A stretch of DNA of 44,011 bases, taken from positions 1-44,011 of the forward strand of contig WHTG01000005.1 in assembly GCA_009377835.1 (NCBI GenBank), given 5' to 3'. Position numbers and translations under genes: made by a program. Of this stretch, positions 7,433 to 17,975 are shown piece after piece (the first letter of the stretch is position 1; each line of letters opens with the position of its first letter). The notes under the pieces are model-generated. The model had not been told where the DNA came from. It was given only the letters and a program-made list of their open reading frames with translations, and ran no database searches. Origin of the DNA: Nitriliruptorales bacterium. GTDB taxonomy: Bacteria > Actinomycetota > Nitriliruptoria > Euzebyales > Egibacteraceae.

Positions 7433-9046
7433 GTGGGTGAGTACGAGCAGGAACTGGAGCAGGCCCGGCAAGCCTTCGCCGAGCAGGACTGGCCAGTTGC
7501 TGCCGACCACTATGGGATGGTGCCTTTCGACGAGCTGACGTCCGACGATCTCGTGGCGCTTGGTCAGGCCGAGTGGTACCTCGGGCGCTTCGATGAGTCG
7601 GCACGAGCCAACGCTGCTGCGTTCGAGGAGCTGGTGACTGCCTCGAGACCTGCGGAGGCTGCCGAGGTCGCTCTGCTTCAGGCGTACATCTTCCTGGTGC
7701 GGGCTGACGAGCCGCAGATGGTCGGCTGGATCGGGCGTGCGGGACAGCAGTTGGAGGGCCTCCCGGAAGGGCCGTCTCACGGGCACCTCCTCTTCTTCAC
7801 CGAGGTGCTTTCGAACCTCCTGGACCGACCAGCTTCGGCAGTCGATGCAGCCCGGCGTGTCCAGGACCTGGGCCACCGCCACGATGCCCCTCGACTGCGG
7901 GCACAGGGGATCAGCGCCGAAGGCTGCGCCCTGGTGAGGATGGGGCAGATCGTGGACGGCATCTCGCGGCTGGACGAGTCACTGGTTGCCGTCCGAGATG
8001 ATCGCATCTCTCCCCTGTTCGTTGGACAGGTGTACTGCTTCGCCGTTGAAACGTGTCGCGCGGTCGGGGAGTTCGGGCGCGTCGCCCGCTGGACCCAGAC
8101 CACAGAGGAGTGGCTGAGCGAGCAGGCCGCGGCCTTCCAGTGGGGTGGCATGTGCCGGCTCTCCCGCGCTGCTCTGGACCTGCTGCGGGGTGCGTGGGAG
8201 AAGGCTGAACATGCTGCTCTTGAGACGGCCGAGGAGTTCGACGGCAAGTACGTGTTGTTCTGCGCAGAGGCCTGGTATCTCGTGGGTGACGCGCGCCGTC
8301 TACGCGGGGACGCGACTGCCGCCGAGGCGTACGACGAAGCGCACGCCCGGGGGCGCGATCCGCAGCCAGGCCGGGCCCTGCTCCAACTCCAGCAGGGCGA
8401 CGAGCGCGGCGCGGCAACATCTGTGCAGACGGCCCTTGCCGCCGCTGGCGACAATCCGTTCGTGCGTGCTCCGATCTGTGCTGCCGCGGTGGAGATCAAC
8501 CTTGCGGCGGGCAGGCCGGATCTGGCTGCCGCCGCCGAGTCCGAGCTGGCGGAGACGGCCGCCGGATGCGCCACCTCCGGGCTGCAGGCCATGGCTGCCT
8601 CCGCCAGGGGTGCAATGCTGCTGGCCCAAGGCCATGCCGAGCAGGCCCTGCCCGTGCTACGCGACTCGTGTCGCCGTTGGTTGGACCTGGGAGCGCAGTA
8701 CGACGCCGCCGGGACCTGTCTCCAGCTGGCGAAGGCGTACCGGGCACTCGGGGACGAAACGTCCGCAGCAGCCGAGATCGCACGGGCGCAGAAGACCTAC
8801 CAACGGCTGGGGTTGGAGTGGTCGGCACCGGAGCAGCCGGCACCAGATGGGCTCACCGAGCGTGAGTGCGAGGTGCTGGCGCTGGTGGCGGACGGACGCA
8901 CCAACAAGCAGATCGGCGAAGAGCTGTTCATCAGCAACCGCACCGTGGGCCGCCATCTCACCAACATCTTCCACAAGATCAACGTGACATCGCGGACCCA
9001 GGCAGCGCGCTACGCCCTCGAGCATGGGATTGCATCGACCCCCTGA
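7433..9046 (+). CDS. TPR-containing LuxR-type transcriptional regulator
   Basis: A 537-residue protein. Most of it (residues 1-460) is helical and Ala/Leu-rich with TPR-like repeats, for example AEQDWPVAADHYGMVPFDEL and AYRALGDETSAAAEIARAQ. The C-terminal 60 residues are a LuxR/NarL helix-turn-helix (LTERECEVLALVADGRTNKQ, then FISNRTVGRHLTNIF). The P-loop ATPase found in full-length LAL regulators is absent, so this is the ATPase-less form. GTG 7433 is chosen because GGGAG lies 6 bases upstream; the frame is open before it but is not protein-like. The alpha/beta hydrolase 167 bases downstream is a plausible target or operon partner. Confidence 0.85.
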   Translation: MGEYEQELEQARQAFAEQDWPVAADHYGMVPFDELTSDDLVALGQAEWYLGRFDESARANAAAFEELVTASRPAEAAEVALLQAYIFLVRADEPQMVGWIGRAGQQLEGLPEGPSHGHLLFFTEVLSNLLDRPASAVDAARRVQDLGHRHDAPRLRAQGISAEGCALVRMGQIVDGISRLDESLVAVRDDRISPLFVGQVYCFAVETCRAVGEFGRVARWTQTTEEWLSEQAAAFQWGGMCRLSRAALDLLRGAWEKAEHAALETAEEFDGKYVLFCAEAWYLVGDARRLRGDATAAEAYDEAHARGRDPQPGRALLQLQQGDERGAATSVQTALAAAGDNPFVRAPICAAAVEINLAAGRPDLAAAAESELAETAAGCATSGLQAMAASARGAMLLAQGHAEQALPVLRDSCRRWLDLGAQYDAAGTCLQLAKAYRALGDETSAAAEIARAQKTYQRLGLEWSAPEQPAPDGLTERECEVLALVADGRTNKQIGEELFISNRTVGRHLTNIFHKINVTSRTQAARYALEHGIASTP

Positions 9047-9213
9047 CAATCGGCGGTCCATTCGCCGCCCGTGTGGGCACTACGGGGTATTGCGTAGTCA
9101 CGCTGTGAAGGTTGGCAAGGTGCGCCGATGCGGTACAGGGGGTTGCCGTTGTCCCATGACCCCGGACGCACCAGGAGACCGCCTCCAGCGCCTGCGTCCA
9201 GGGAGTGATCATC

Positions 9214-10041
9214 ATGACGAAGGCGAAGCAACGTCCCACCATCCCGGTCCTGGAGAACCCGACGAACACCGTTCGGGTCTCCCAGCAGGACGAACTCGAT
9301 GTCTGGGTCACCGGCGAGGGAAGTCCTGTCGTGCTCAGCCACGGTGCCAACTGGCCCGATCTGCTCGTTCCCCTCCGGGACGAACTCGTCGAGCGTGGGT
9401 ACCAGGCCATCTACTACCACCGCCGCGGATACAGCGGCCGGCCCTCGACTCCTTTCGACTACTCCGCCAATGCCGTGGACATCGTGAAGATCCTCGATGC
9501 GCTCGGAATCGAGAAGGCCCACGTGATCGGGCATTCCTACGCAACGGACCTGGTGCTCGACCTTGGGGCGGAGTTCCCGGAACGTGTGCGCTCCGTTGTC
9601 GCCATGGAAGGGCTGGCCGGCGCACCCGAGGAGGTCCTGCAGGCTGCCTATGCGAGGGGTCCCGAGCTCGTCGCGCGGTATCAGGGCGGCGACGGCAATG
9701 GTGCGGTAACCGACCTGCTCGCCGGCCTTGGCATCGTCGCCGACGACCTCGTCGAGCAGCTCACGGCCGAAGGTGTCGCCAACTTCTTCGAGGTGGATGT
9801 GCCAACGGGCGCAACGCTCCAGGTCGACCTGGCCAAGTTGGGACAGAACGGGTCATCCGTTGCGGCGATGCTGTCGTCCGAGGCCGGTCCATTGTTCGTG
9901 GAGGCAAGCGCGGGCATCACGGCGGCAGCGCCCCAGACACGGCAGATCGTCATGCCTGACTCGGATCACATGTTCCCGATCAGGAAGCCAGCCGAGACCG
10001 CTGCGGTGCTCGACGAGTGGTTCCGGAGTCTGGACGCCTGA
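9214..10041 (+). CDS. alpha/beta hydrolase
   Basis: A 275-residue alpha/beta hydrolase-fold enzyme. It shows VVLSHGANW near residue 50 (oxyanion-hole His-Gly), [11 protein letters not shown] after the third strand, and the nucleophile elbow IGHSYA with Ser108. A C-terminal His lies in [13 protein letters not shown]. The elbow ends in Ala rather than the usual Gly, a tolerated variation. The ATG at 9214 has GGGAG at good spacing, whereas GTG 9205 would have none. The substrate is unknown. It follows the TPR-LuxR regulator on the same strand. Confidence 0.85.
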   Translation: MTKAKQRPTIPVLENPTNTVRVSQQDELDVWVTGEGSPVVLSHGANWPDLLVPLRDELVERGYQAIYYHRRGYSGRPSTPFDYSANAVDIVKILDALGIEKAHVIGHSYATDLVLDLGAEFPERVRSVVAMEGLAGAPEEVLQAAYARGPELVARYQGGDGNGAVTDLLAGLGIVADDLVEQLTAEGVANFFEVDVPTGATLQVDLAKLGQNGSSVAAMLSSEAGPLFVEASAGITAAAPQTRQIVMPDSDHMFPIRKPAETAAVLDEWFRSLDA

Positions 10042-10047
10042 CCGATC

Positions 10048-10251
10048 ATATGGGTCTCGAGCCTGGTGGGTCGGGAGCGGGAGCGGGTCGAGGTCGCCGA
10101 GCTTGTTGGGGAGGGTCGTCTGGTCACTCTCACCGACTCGCACGTCCGCGAACCACTGCCGGGCGTCGGACACTATGCGCCCTCGACCGCACCCGAGCCC
10201 CTCCCCGAGGAACTGATCTCCTTCTTCGGATCCGTCCGACGAACCACCTGA
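10048..10251 (+). pseudogene. chimeric remnant: LuxR-type ATPase start joined to a hydrolase end
   Basis: One open frame joins two unrelated family signatures. The first about 25 residues ([20 protein letters not shown] then RLVTLT) are the typical beginning of the AAA-type ATPase of LuxR/SARP regulators, directly before where the Walker A loop should be. Then comes [20 protein letters not shown] and ELISFF, the usual last strand, catalytic-His loop and final helix of alpha/beta hydrolases. Neither part is functional alone. The arrangement indicates a deletion that fused two former genes near 10130. Confidence 0.5.
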
Positions 10252-10283
10252 CCGGCCGTGTTGGTGTGCCCTACGTTGGGGGC

Positions 10284-12362
<2,079 letters not shown>

Positions 12363-12495
12363 ACCTGAATCTCGCTGTCCTGCGCCGGCGGGACGTCACC
12401 TGGCGGACGTCGGCGGGAGGGGTGTTCTTCGCTTGGAGGCGCTCAGGCGGGTGCATCCGGGGACCTGTCGCAGTCGCCGGTTACCCTGCGGTGTC

Positions 12496-14577
12496 ATGCC
12501 GACCCCGCCCTGGCTCGCCGACCTGAACGACGAGCAGCGCGTCGCCGCCGAGGCCGTCCACGGCCCGGTGTGCATCATCGCCGGCGCCGGCACCGGAAAG
12601 ACGCGGACCATCACGCACCGCATCGCGCACCAGGTCCACAGCGGCGCCGCGGTACCGTCGCAGATCCTCGCCGTCACGTTCACTGACAAAGCCGCGGCGG
12701 AGCTTCGCGGGCGACTGCACAGGCTCGGGCTGCCGGCCCCGGTGCGCGCCGCCACGTTCCACGCGGCGGCCTGGGCACAGTTGCGCTGGTTCTGGCACCG
12801 CCTCGACGAGGGGCCGCTGCCCGACGTCCTGCCGTCGAAGATGCCCCTGCTGATCCCCCTCGCACGGCGCACACGCGTAGAGGCGAAAGACCTGGCGTCG
12901 GAAATCGAGTGGGCGAAAGCCCGCCGGCTCTCGCCGCTGGACTACGCCGCCGCAGCGGACGGCCGCGACGCGCCGCTTCCGCCGCAAAGGATGGCCGCGG
13001 TGTTCGAGGAGTACGAGCGAAGCAAGGCCGTGCAGGGACTGCTCGACTACGACGACATGCTGCTGCGAACGACCTCGATGCTGGAGTCGCACGACGACAT
13101 CGCAGCGGAGGTGCGCAGCCGCTACCGACACGTCACCGTGGACGAGTTCCAGGACGTCAACCCCGCGCAGTTCGCTTTGCTGCGCGCATGGCTGGGCGAT
13201 TCCGACAACGTGTGCGTGGTGGGGGACGAGGACCAGACCATCTACTCCTTCACCGGCGCCACGTCGGACTACCTGCGGAGGTTCGAGCGGCACTTCCCGG
13301 GCGCGCGACGGGTGACACTCACTCGCAACTACCGTTCCACGCCGCAGGTGCTCGCCCTGGCCAACCGCGTGTTGTGGACCAAGCCGGTCCAGGCTCGCAA
13401 GCACCTCGCCACCACGAGAACTGACGGGATGGCGCCCTCGTTCACCGCGTACGCAGACGACGCGGCCGAGATCGCCGGCGTCGTCCGCGACATCAAGACC
13501 CTGCTCGCCGCCGGGACGCCCGTCGGTGAGATCGCCGTGCTGTATCGCGTCAACAGCCAGTCCGAGCCGCTCGAGGCAGCGCTGGGTGCCGCCGGCATCC
13601 CGTTCGTCGTGACAGGCGTCGGGGGGTTCTACGACCACGCAGAGGTCCGCCAGGCGCTCAGGGTGGTCGCCGCGGCCGCGGTCAAGAACGATCCGGCTCC
13701 CCTTGGCCTGGAGCACACGACGCGCGCCGTCGAGCGCGGCGTCGCGGATCGGGTGCGACGGGCGCTGAAGCAGCAGATGGGCTGGGACGGGGGCAACGAG
13801 CCGCGCGGTGAGGCGGCGCGGGAGCGCTGGCGCAACATCGGAGTGCTCGTCGAGATCGCCACTGCGGAGGCGGAGGCGGAGCCGGACCTGACGCTGGACG
13901 ACCTGGTCCAGCGGCTCCAGGCGCGTGCCGCGGGGGGCGCCGACGCGGCAGGCGACGCCGGGGCCGTGACCCTGTCGACCCTGCACCGCGCGAAGGGCCG
14001 TGAGTTCGAAGCCGTGTTCCTCGTCGCGGCCGAGGAGGGCCTGCTTCCGATCTCCCACGCGAAGACCGACGAGGCGGTCGAGGAGGAGCGGCGACTGCTG
14101 TACGTCGGGGTGACGCGGGCACGCCGGCACCTGTCGATCTCCTGGGCGCAGCGGCGCCCGGGCTACAGCGGGAAGGTCGTCACGCGGCGGCCCTCTCGAC
14201 TGCTCTACAACCTCGGCGCCGGCGCCCCCACCAGCGGCGGGCAGCAGAAGCCTCCGACCTCGAAAGCTGCGCCGGCACGGGAATGCACCTGCGGCCGGCC
14301 GCTGGTCGCAAGCGCCGATCGCAGACGCGGGCGTTGCTGGTCGTGCTTCTCGGACGGGGCCAGCCCACAGGTCGCGGAACGTCTGCGCGCCTGGCGCCAG
14401 AAGCGTGCCGCGACCGACGACGTGCCTGCATTCGTCGTCTTCAACGATGTCACGCTGGCAGAACTCGCGCGGGTGCAGCCGCGCACGCCGCGCGACCTGC
14501 TCACCGTGACCGGCATCGGTCCCGCGAAGGTCGAGCGGTACGGCGAGGCGCTGCTGGACCTGCTCGGCGCCGAGTGA
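12496..14577 (+). CDS. uvrD2: UvrD2-type superfamily 1 DNA helicase
   Basis: A 693-residue ATP-dependent 3'-5' helicase. Walker A is AGAGTGKT (residues 29-36), motif II is VDEFQDVN, motif III is GDEDQTIYSFTGA, motif V is LSTLHRAKGREFEAVFL and motif VI is LLYVGVTRARRHL. After the helicase core come four cysteines (CTC and CWSC, residues about 597-617) that form the probable zinc knuckle known from mycobacterial UvrD2. A short HRDC-like end follows (LARVQPRTPRDLLTVTGIGP). It acts in DNA repair and replication. TACCCT lies 8 bases before the ATG. The stop overlaps the start of the next gene (GTGA), so it heads the uvrD2-nrtR-pncB operon. Confidence 0.92.
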   Translation: MPTPPWLADLNDEQRVAAEAVHGPVCIIAGAGTGKTRTITHRIAHQVHSGAAVPSQILAVTFTDKAAAELRGRLHRLGLPAPVRAATFHAAAWAQLRWFWHRLDEGPLPDVLPSKMPLLIPLARRTRVEAKDLASEIEWAKARRLSPLDYAAAADGRDAPLPPQRMAAVFEEYERSKAVQGLLDYDDMLLRTTSMLESHDDIAAEVRSRYRHVTVDEFQDVNPAQFALLRAWLGDSDNVCVVGDEDQTIYSFTGATSDYLRRFERHFPGARRVTLTRNYRSTPQVLALANRVLWTKPVQARKHLATTRTDGMAPSFTAYADDAAEIAGVVRDIKTLLAAGTPVGEIAVLYRVNSQSEPLEAALGAAGIPFVVTGVGGFYDHAEVRQALRVVAAAAVKNDPAPLGLEHTTRAVERGVADRVRRALKQQMGWDGGNEPRGEAARERWRNIGVLVEIATAEAEAEPDLTLDDLVQRLQARAAGGADAAGDAGAVTLSTLHRAKGREFEAVFLVAAEEGLLPISHAKTDEAVEEERRLLYVGVTRARRHLSISWAQRRPGYSGKVVTRRPSRLLYNLGAGAPTSGGQQKPPTSKAAPARECTCGRPLVASADRRRGRCWSCFSDGASPQVAERLRAWRQKRAATDDVPAFVVFNDVTLAELARVQPRTPRDLLTVTGIGPAKVERYGEALLDLLGAE

Positions 14578-15260
14578 GCCCGCTTCCCGCCGCCGCCCAC
14601 CGCGTCGCCGTCGACGTCGTGACCGTGTCGCTGAGGGACGACGGAGCAGGAGCCGGTACGCCGGTGTTCCTCGCGCTGCGCCGTCCGCGCCCGCCATTCG
14701 CCGGCGATTGGGCCCTACCAGGCACGCTGGTGCGCGAGGGAGAGGAACTCGAGCAGGCCGCGCTGCGGATCCTCGCCGACGGCGCCGGTCTGGCACGGCC
14801 ACATCATCTCGAGCAGCTCGCGACCTTCGGGACGCCCGATCGCGACCCCCGCGGACGGGTGGTTTCGGTCAGCTACCTTGCGCTGGTTCCTCGGCCGGCG
14901 CCCGTCCACGAGTCGGCGGCGTGGTGGCCGGTGTCGCGGCCGCCGCCGCTGGGCTTTGACCACACCGTCATCCTCGCCAGTGCCATGGACCGGCTGCGCG
15001 CGAAGCTGACGTACTCCAACGTGGCCTACGGCCTGCTGCCGGCCACGTTCACGCTGTCGGAGCTGCAGGCCGTCTACGAGTCGGTGCTCGGTCAGGCGCT
15101 GGACAAACGGAACTTCCGCAAGAAGGTGCTCGCGCTGGGGCTGGTGACCGAGACCGAAGGGCAGCGTCGCGGCCCCCACCGACCTGCGCAGCTGTATCGA
15201 TTCCGCGATGCTGCACTTGTGGTTCTCGACGACGTCATCGCCACCTCGGCGGGGCCATGA
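14574..15260 (+). CDS. nrtR: NrtR-type NAD-biosynthesis regulator (Nudix-like domain plus winged helix)
   Basis: A 228-residue protein. The first about 140 residues form a Nudix fold (FLALRRPRPPFAGDWALPG) in which the catalytic Nudix box is degenerate: GEELEQAALRIL lacks the REUxEE glutamates, as in NrtR repressors that sense ADP-ribose or related NAD metabolites. The C-terminal part (LTYSNVAYGLLPATFTLSEL then LDKRNFRKKVL) is the characteristic winged helix. It sits between uvrD2 and pncB with four-base overlaps on both sides, and PncB is a known type of NrtR target. Start GTG 14574. Assignment combines sequence and context. Confidence 0.85.
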   Translation: MSPLPAAAHRVAVDVVTVSLRDDGAGAGTPVFLALRRPRPPFAGDWALPGTLVREGEELEQAALRILADGAGLARPHHLEQLATFGTPDRDPRGRVVSVSYLALVPRPAPVHESAAWWPVSRPPPLGFDHTVILASAMDRLRAKLTYSNVAYGLLPATFTLSELQAVYESVLGQALDKRNFRKKVLALGLVTETEGQRRGPHRPAQLYRFRDAALVVLDDVIATSAGP

Positions 15261-16570
15261 GCGACGCGCTGTTCACCGATCTGTACGAGCTGACGATGAT
15301 GGCCGGCTACCACGCCGCCGGTCGCGCGGGCGAGGAGGCGACGTTCGACCTGTACTTCCGCCAGCCTCCGGCGGGAGTGGACCTGGTGGTCGCCTGCGGA
15401 CTGGACCCCGCCCTGGACTACCTGTCCACCCTTCGTTTCACACCGGAGGACCTCGAGCACCTGCGCACCCTGAAGCTGTTCGCCGACGACTTCCTGGCCT
15501 TTCTGGAGGGGCTGCGGTTCACGGGCGATGTGTGGGCTATTCCGGAGGGCACACCCGTGTTCGGCGACGAGCCGCTGCTGCGCGTTACCGCGCCACTGGC
15601 GGAGGCGCAGCTTGTGGAGACAGCGTTGCTGAACACGATCTGCTACAGCTCGCTGGTCGCCAGCAACGCCGCCCAACTGGCCGCAGCGGCGCGAGGCAAG
15701 TCGATCCTGGAGTTCGGGGCGCGTCGCGCTCACGGGCGTAACGGCGCACTCACGGGTGCCCGCGGCGCGATCATTGGCGGGTGCACGGCCACCTCCAACG
15801 TGGAGGCGGGACGGCAGCTCGGCGTTCCTGTTTCGGGCACGCAGGCGCACGCCTGGATCATGGCCTTCGACTCGGAACTGGAGGCGTTCCGCGAGTACGC
15901 ACGCACCTTCCCCGAACACTGCGTGCTGCTGGTTGACACCTACGACACCCTGCTGACGGGTGTGCCGAACGCCATCACGGTCGCGCGTGAACTCGCCGAG
16001 GACGGCTGCTCGCTTGCCGGGATCCGGCTCGATTCCGGCGATCTCGCGGCACTGGCCACGCAATCGCGCCGCATGCTGGACGCGGCCGGGTTCAGCGACG
16101 TCGAGATCCTTGCGTCGGGAGACCTGGACGCTGTGCGCGTGGCCGAGCTGGAGACGATGAACGCGCCGATCGACGCATACGGGGTCGGCACGTCGCTCCT
16201 CACTGCCCGGCAGGATCCCGCGCTCTCGGGTGTCTACAAGCTCGCCGAGATCCACGGCAGCCCGGTCATGAAGCTCAGCTCGTCGGCGGCCAAGACCACC
16301 AGCCCGGGCCGCAAGCAGGTCTGGCGTTCCAAGCACGGCGACGTCATCGGGCTCGCCGACGAGCAGCGAGACGGCGAACCGCTGCTCATCGAGGCGATGC
16401 GCTCCGGGCGGCGGCTGCTCGACCGCGAGCACGTCACCGAAATTCGCCGCAGGTGCCTGGAGAAGACCGGAAACGTCCGACCGCACGTCGTCGGTGGCGT
16501 GTGGACCGTGCGCCGTAGCCAGCGCCTGGAGGAGCTGCGCGCGGCGACGATGCAACGGCTCAGGACATGA
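15257..16570 (+). CDS. pncB: nicotinate phosphoribosyltransferase
   Basis: A 437-residue enzyme of the NAPRTase family. It joins nicotinate and PRPP to nicotinate mononucleotide in the Preiss-Handler salvage route of NAD, with ATP use. Diagnostic segments are TDLYELTMMAGY at the N terminus, EFGARRAHG (about residues 151-159) around the substrate-binding Arg-His, VSGTQAHAW, GIRLDSGDL and the VGTSLL phosphate-binding loop. The ATG overlaps the nrtR stop codon (ATGA), so regulator and enzyme are translationally coupled. A strong hairpin begins 2 bases after the stop. Confidence 0.95.
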   Translation: MSDALFTDLYELTMMAGYHAAGRAGEEATFDLYFRQPPAGVDLVVACGLDPALDYLSTLRFTPEDLEHLRTLKLFADDFLAFLEGLRFTGDVWAIPEGTPVFGDEPLLRVTAPLAEAQLVETALLNTICYSSLVASNAAQLAAAARGKSILEFGARRAHGRNGALTGARGAIIGGCTATSNVEAGRQLGVPVSGTQAHAWIMAFDSELEAFREYARTFPEHCVLLVDTYDTLLTGVPNAITVARELAEDGCSLAGIRLDSGDLAALATQSRRMLDAAGFSDVEILASGDLDAVRVAELETMNAPIDAYGVGTSLLTARQDPALSGVYKLAEIHGSPVMKLSSSAAKTTSPGRKQVWRSKHGDVIGLADEQRDGEPLLIEAMRSGRRLLDREHVTEIRRRCLEKTGNVRPHVVGGVWTVRRSQRLEELRAATMQRLRT

Positions 16571-16571
16571 C

Positions 16572-16603
16572 AAACGGGCCGCCCCGTAAGGGACGGCCCG
16601 TTT
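16572..16603. terminator. bidirectional hairpin terminator between pncB and the small lipoprotein gene
   Basis: Arms AAACGGGCCGCCCC (16572-16585) and GGGACGGCCCGTTT (16590-16603) pair over 14 positions with one non-Watson-Crick pair and a GTAA loop. A-rich and T-rich ends on either side make it usable in both directions. It separates the convergent pncB and lipoprotein genes. Confidence 0.85.
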
Positions 16604-16621
16604 CGGAAGTCTGAAAACCGC

Positions 16622-16762
16622 TTAGGAGACGGTCTCCTCGGTGGCAGCGCCGCCGCCCTCTGTGGCGGTCCCGCCCGTGTCTCCCGTATCACCGTCGCCG
16701 CACGCAACGGCGCCGAGGGCGAACATGGCAGCGAGCACGATGGCAAGCATCTTGTTCTTCAT
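16622..16762 (-). CDS. 46-residue putative lipoprotein
   Basis: A very short gene. The product begins MKNKMLAIVLAAMFALGAVA followed by Cys21, a clear type II signal peptide with lipobox LGAVAC. A 25-residue Gly/Thr/Asp/Glu-rich acidic tail follows (GDGDTGDTGGTATEGG...). A GGAGG ribosome site (complement at 16769-16773) stands about 6 bases before the ATG, and the gene ends at the bidirectional hairpin, which together argue that it is real. The mature part has no recognisable domain; at this size it may be a surface-anchored peptide. Function unknown. Confidence 0.65.
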   Translation of the reverse strand: MKNKMLAIVLAAMFALGAVACGDGDTGDTGGTATEGGGAATEETVS

Positions 16763-16883
16763 GTGGTTCCTCCGTACATCTCGGAAAAGATCCGACCCAA
16801 TGCGGCAGATCGTGCGGCCCTCCTACCCATGTAGGAGACTGGTGAATCCTTGCACAACGAGACCCCCTCATGCCAATCCGGTG

Positions 16884-17975
16884 TCAGACCCGCCGAAAGC
16901 GCCGTCCCAACGACCTCGGTTCCCGCTCAACCAGCCCGACTTCGCTCAAAGCGTGCAAATCCCTCCAGGCGGTCTCGCGGCTGACCGCACACCGCTGCGC
17001 ATACTCGGCGACCGTGATGCTCTGCCCGGGATCCAGCTCCGCGACCGCCGCTGCAGCGCGGCTCGGCAGCGAGGGGGCCGGTGACGGGCGCGCGGCGCGC
17101 AGCGCCGTGGTGAGCGCCTCAACCAGCGCCTCCGTGTGCCGCTCGACCCATGGGGTGAGGTCGCCGCGCCGGCGGATCGTCGCCGCAACCTCGGTGTAGT
17201 ACCCGCCGACATCGCGTGCCCAGTGTTGTTCCGGCACCGCCACGCCGTGGGGGTCGAATCGGCGCGCACGCAGCACCAGCCGGGCTGCCGCGCGGGCCAC
17301 ACGCCCGTTGCCCGCCTCGTAGGGCTGCCACTGCAGCAGCAGTTCATGGACGACGGCGGCGACGACCGGAGCGCTGAAAGCGGTGCTTCCTTCAGTGCCG
17401 TCGCCCCGCAGCCACGCCTCCAGGTCTCCCAGCAGCTCAGGTAAGCGCGCGGGGTCCGGCGCGTTGAAGATGACCCACCCCTGCGCGCCGTCATGGATCG
17501 CCTGCTCCGTCGTGCGCAGCCGCCCCACCACGTCCGGCTCCACCAGCCCTTGGCAGATCAGGCCGTGCAGCCGAGCCAGCGTGGGCAGCGGCTGGTCGAA
17601 GAACTGCGACGCCAGCAGTGGCTCCTCGTCGTGCGTCGCCAGCAGGTTGGCGTACTCAACCGCCGCCACATCCTGGGTCGCCATCCCGTCCAGGCGCAGG
17701 GCGGCGGCCCACCCACCTGCGGAGCCCCCAGCGAGCACGGCCAGCGGGCGTTGCCATTCCCCGGCGTCCACCGCGTCGGCCGTCGACCGCTCCAGCGGGC
17801 TCCCGTCAAGTTGCGCCGACAGTCGCGCCGCCTCGCGGCGTGCCTGCGAGACCAGCGCGTCGCGCTTCCCGTGCACGTCGAGCAACCTCCCAGCGATCAG
17901 GGAGGCGTCGGTCAGGAGCGAGACGAGGTAACTGGTGTGCGCGACGCGGACGTTTATCGAGCCCGCCGGGCTCAC
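16884..17975 (-). CDS. Fic-like protein with degenerate catalytic motif and C-terminal winged helix
   Basis: A 363-residue protein. The middle shows a Fic-domain core: HELLLQW followed by QPYEAGNGRVARAAARL, aligning with the Fic motif HPFxxGNGRxxR. The catalytic His is Gln217 and the acidic residue before Gly is Ala221, while GNGR is kept, so AMP transfer by the usual mechanism should be lost. The last about 55 residues form a winged helix-turn-helix (ITVAEYAQRCAVSRETAWRD). The N-terminal part resembles other Fic proteins only weakly. The GTG at 17975 overlaps the stop of the HAD gene (GTGA), so the two are coupled. A DNA-binding or regulatory role is possible. Confidence 0.7.
   Translation of the reverse strand: MSPAGSINVRVAHTSYLVSLLTDASLIAGRLLDVHGKRDALVSQARREAARLSAQLDGSPLERSTADAVDAGEWQRPLAVLAGGSAGGWAAALRLDGMATQDVAAVEYANLLATHDEEPLLASQFFDQPLPTLARLHGLICQGLVEPDVVGRLRTTEQAIHDGAQGWVIFNAPDPARLPELLGDLEAWLRGDGTEGSTAFSAPVVAAVVHELLLQWQPYEAGNGRVARAAARLVLRARRFDPHGVAVPEQHWARDVGGYYTEVAATIRRRGDLTPWVERHTEALVEALTTALRAARPSPAPSLPSRAAAAVAELDPGQSITVAEYAQRCAVSRETAWRDLHALSEVGLVEREPRSLGRRFRRV

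Noticed and set aside
12481-14802. 773-residue open frame on the minus strand
   Set aside because: It is the antisense of uvrD2; its composition is Arg/Gly/Pro/Val-rich without domains, and all helicase motifs are on the plus strand.
15092-16573. 493-residue minus-strand frame
   Set aside because: Antisense of pncB; it would include the terminator hairpin and has no family features.
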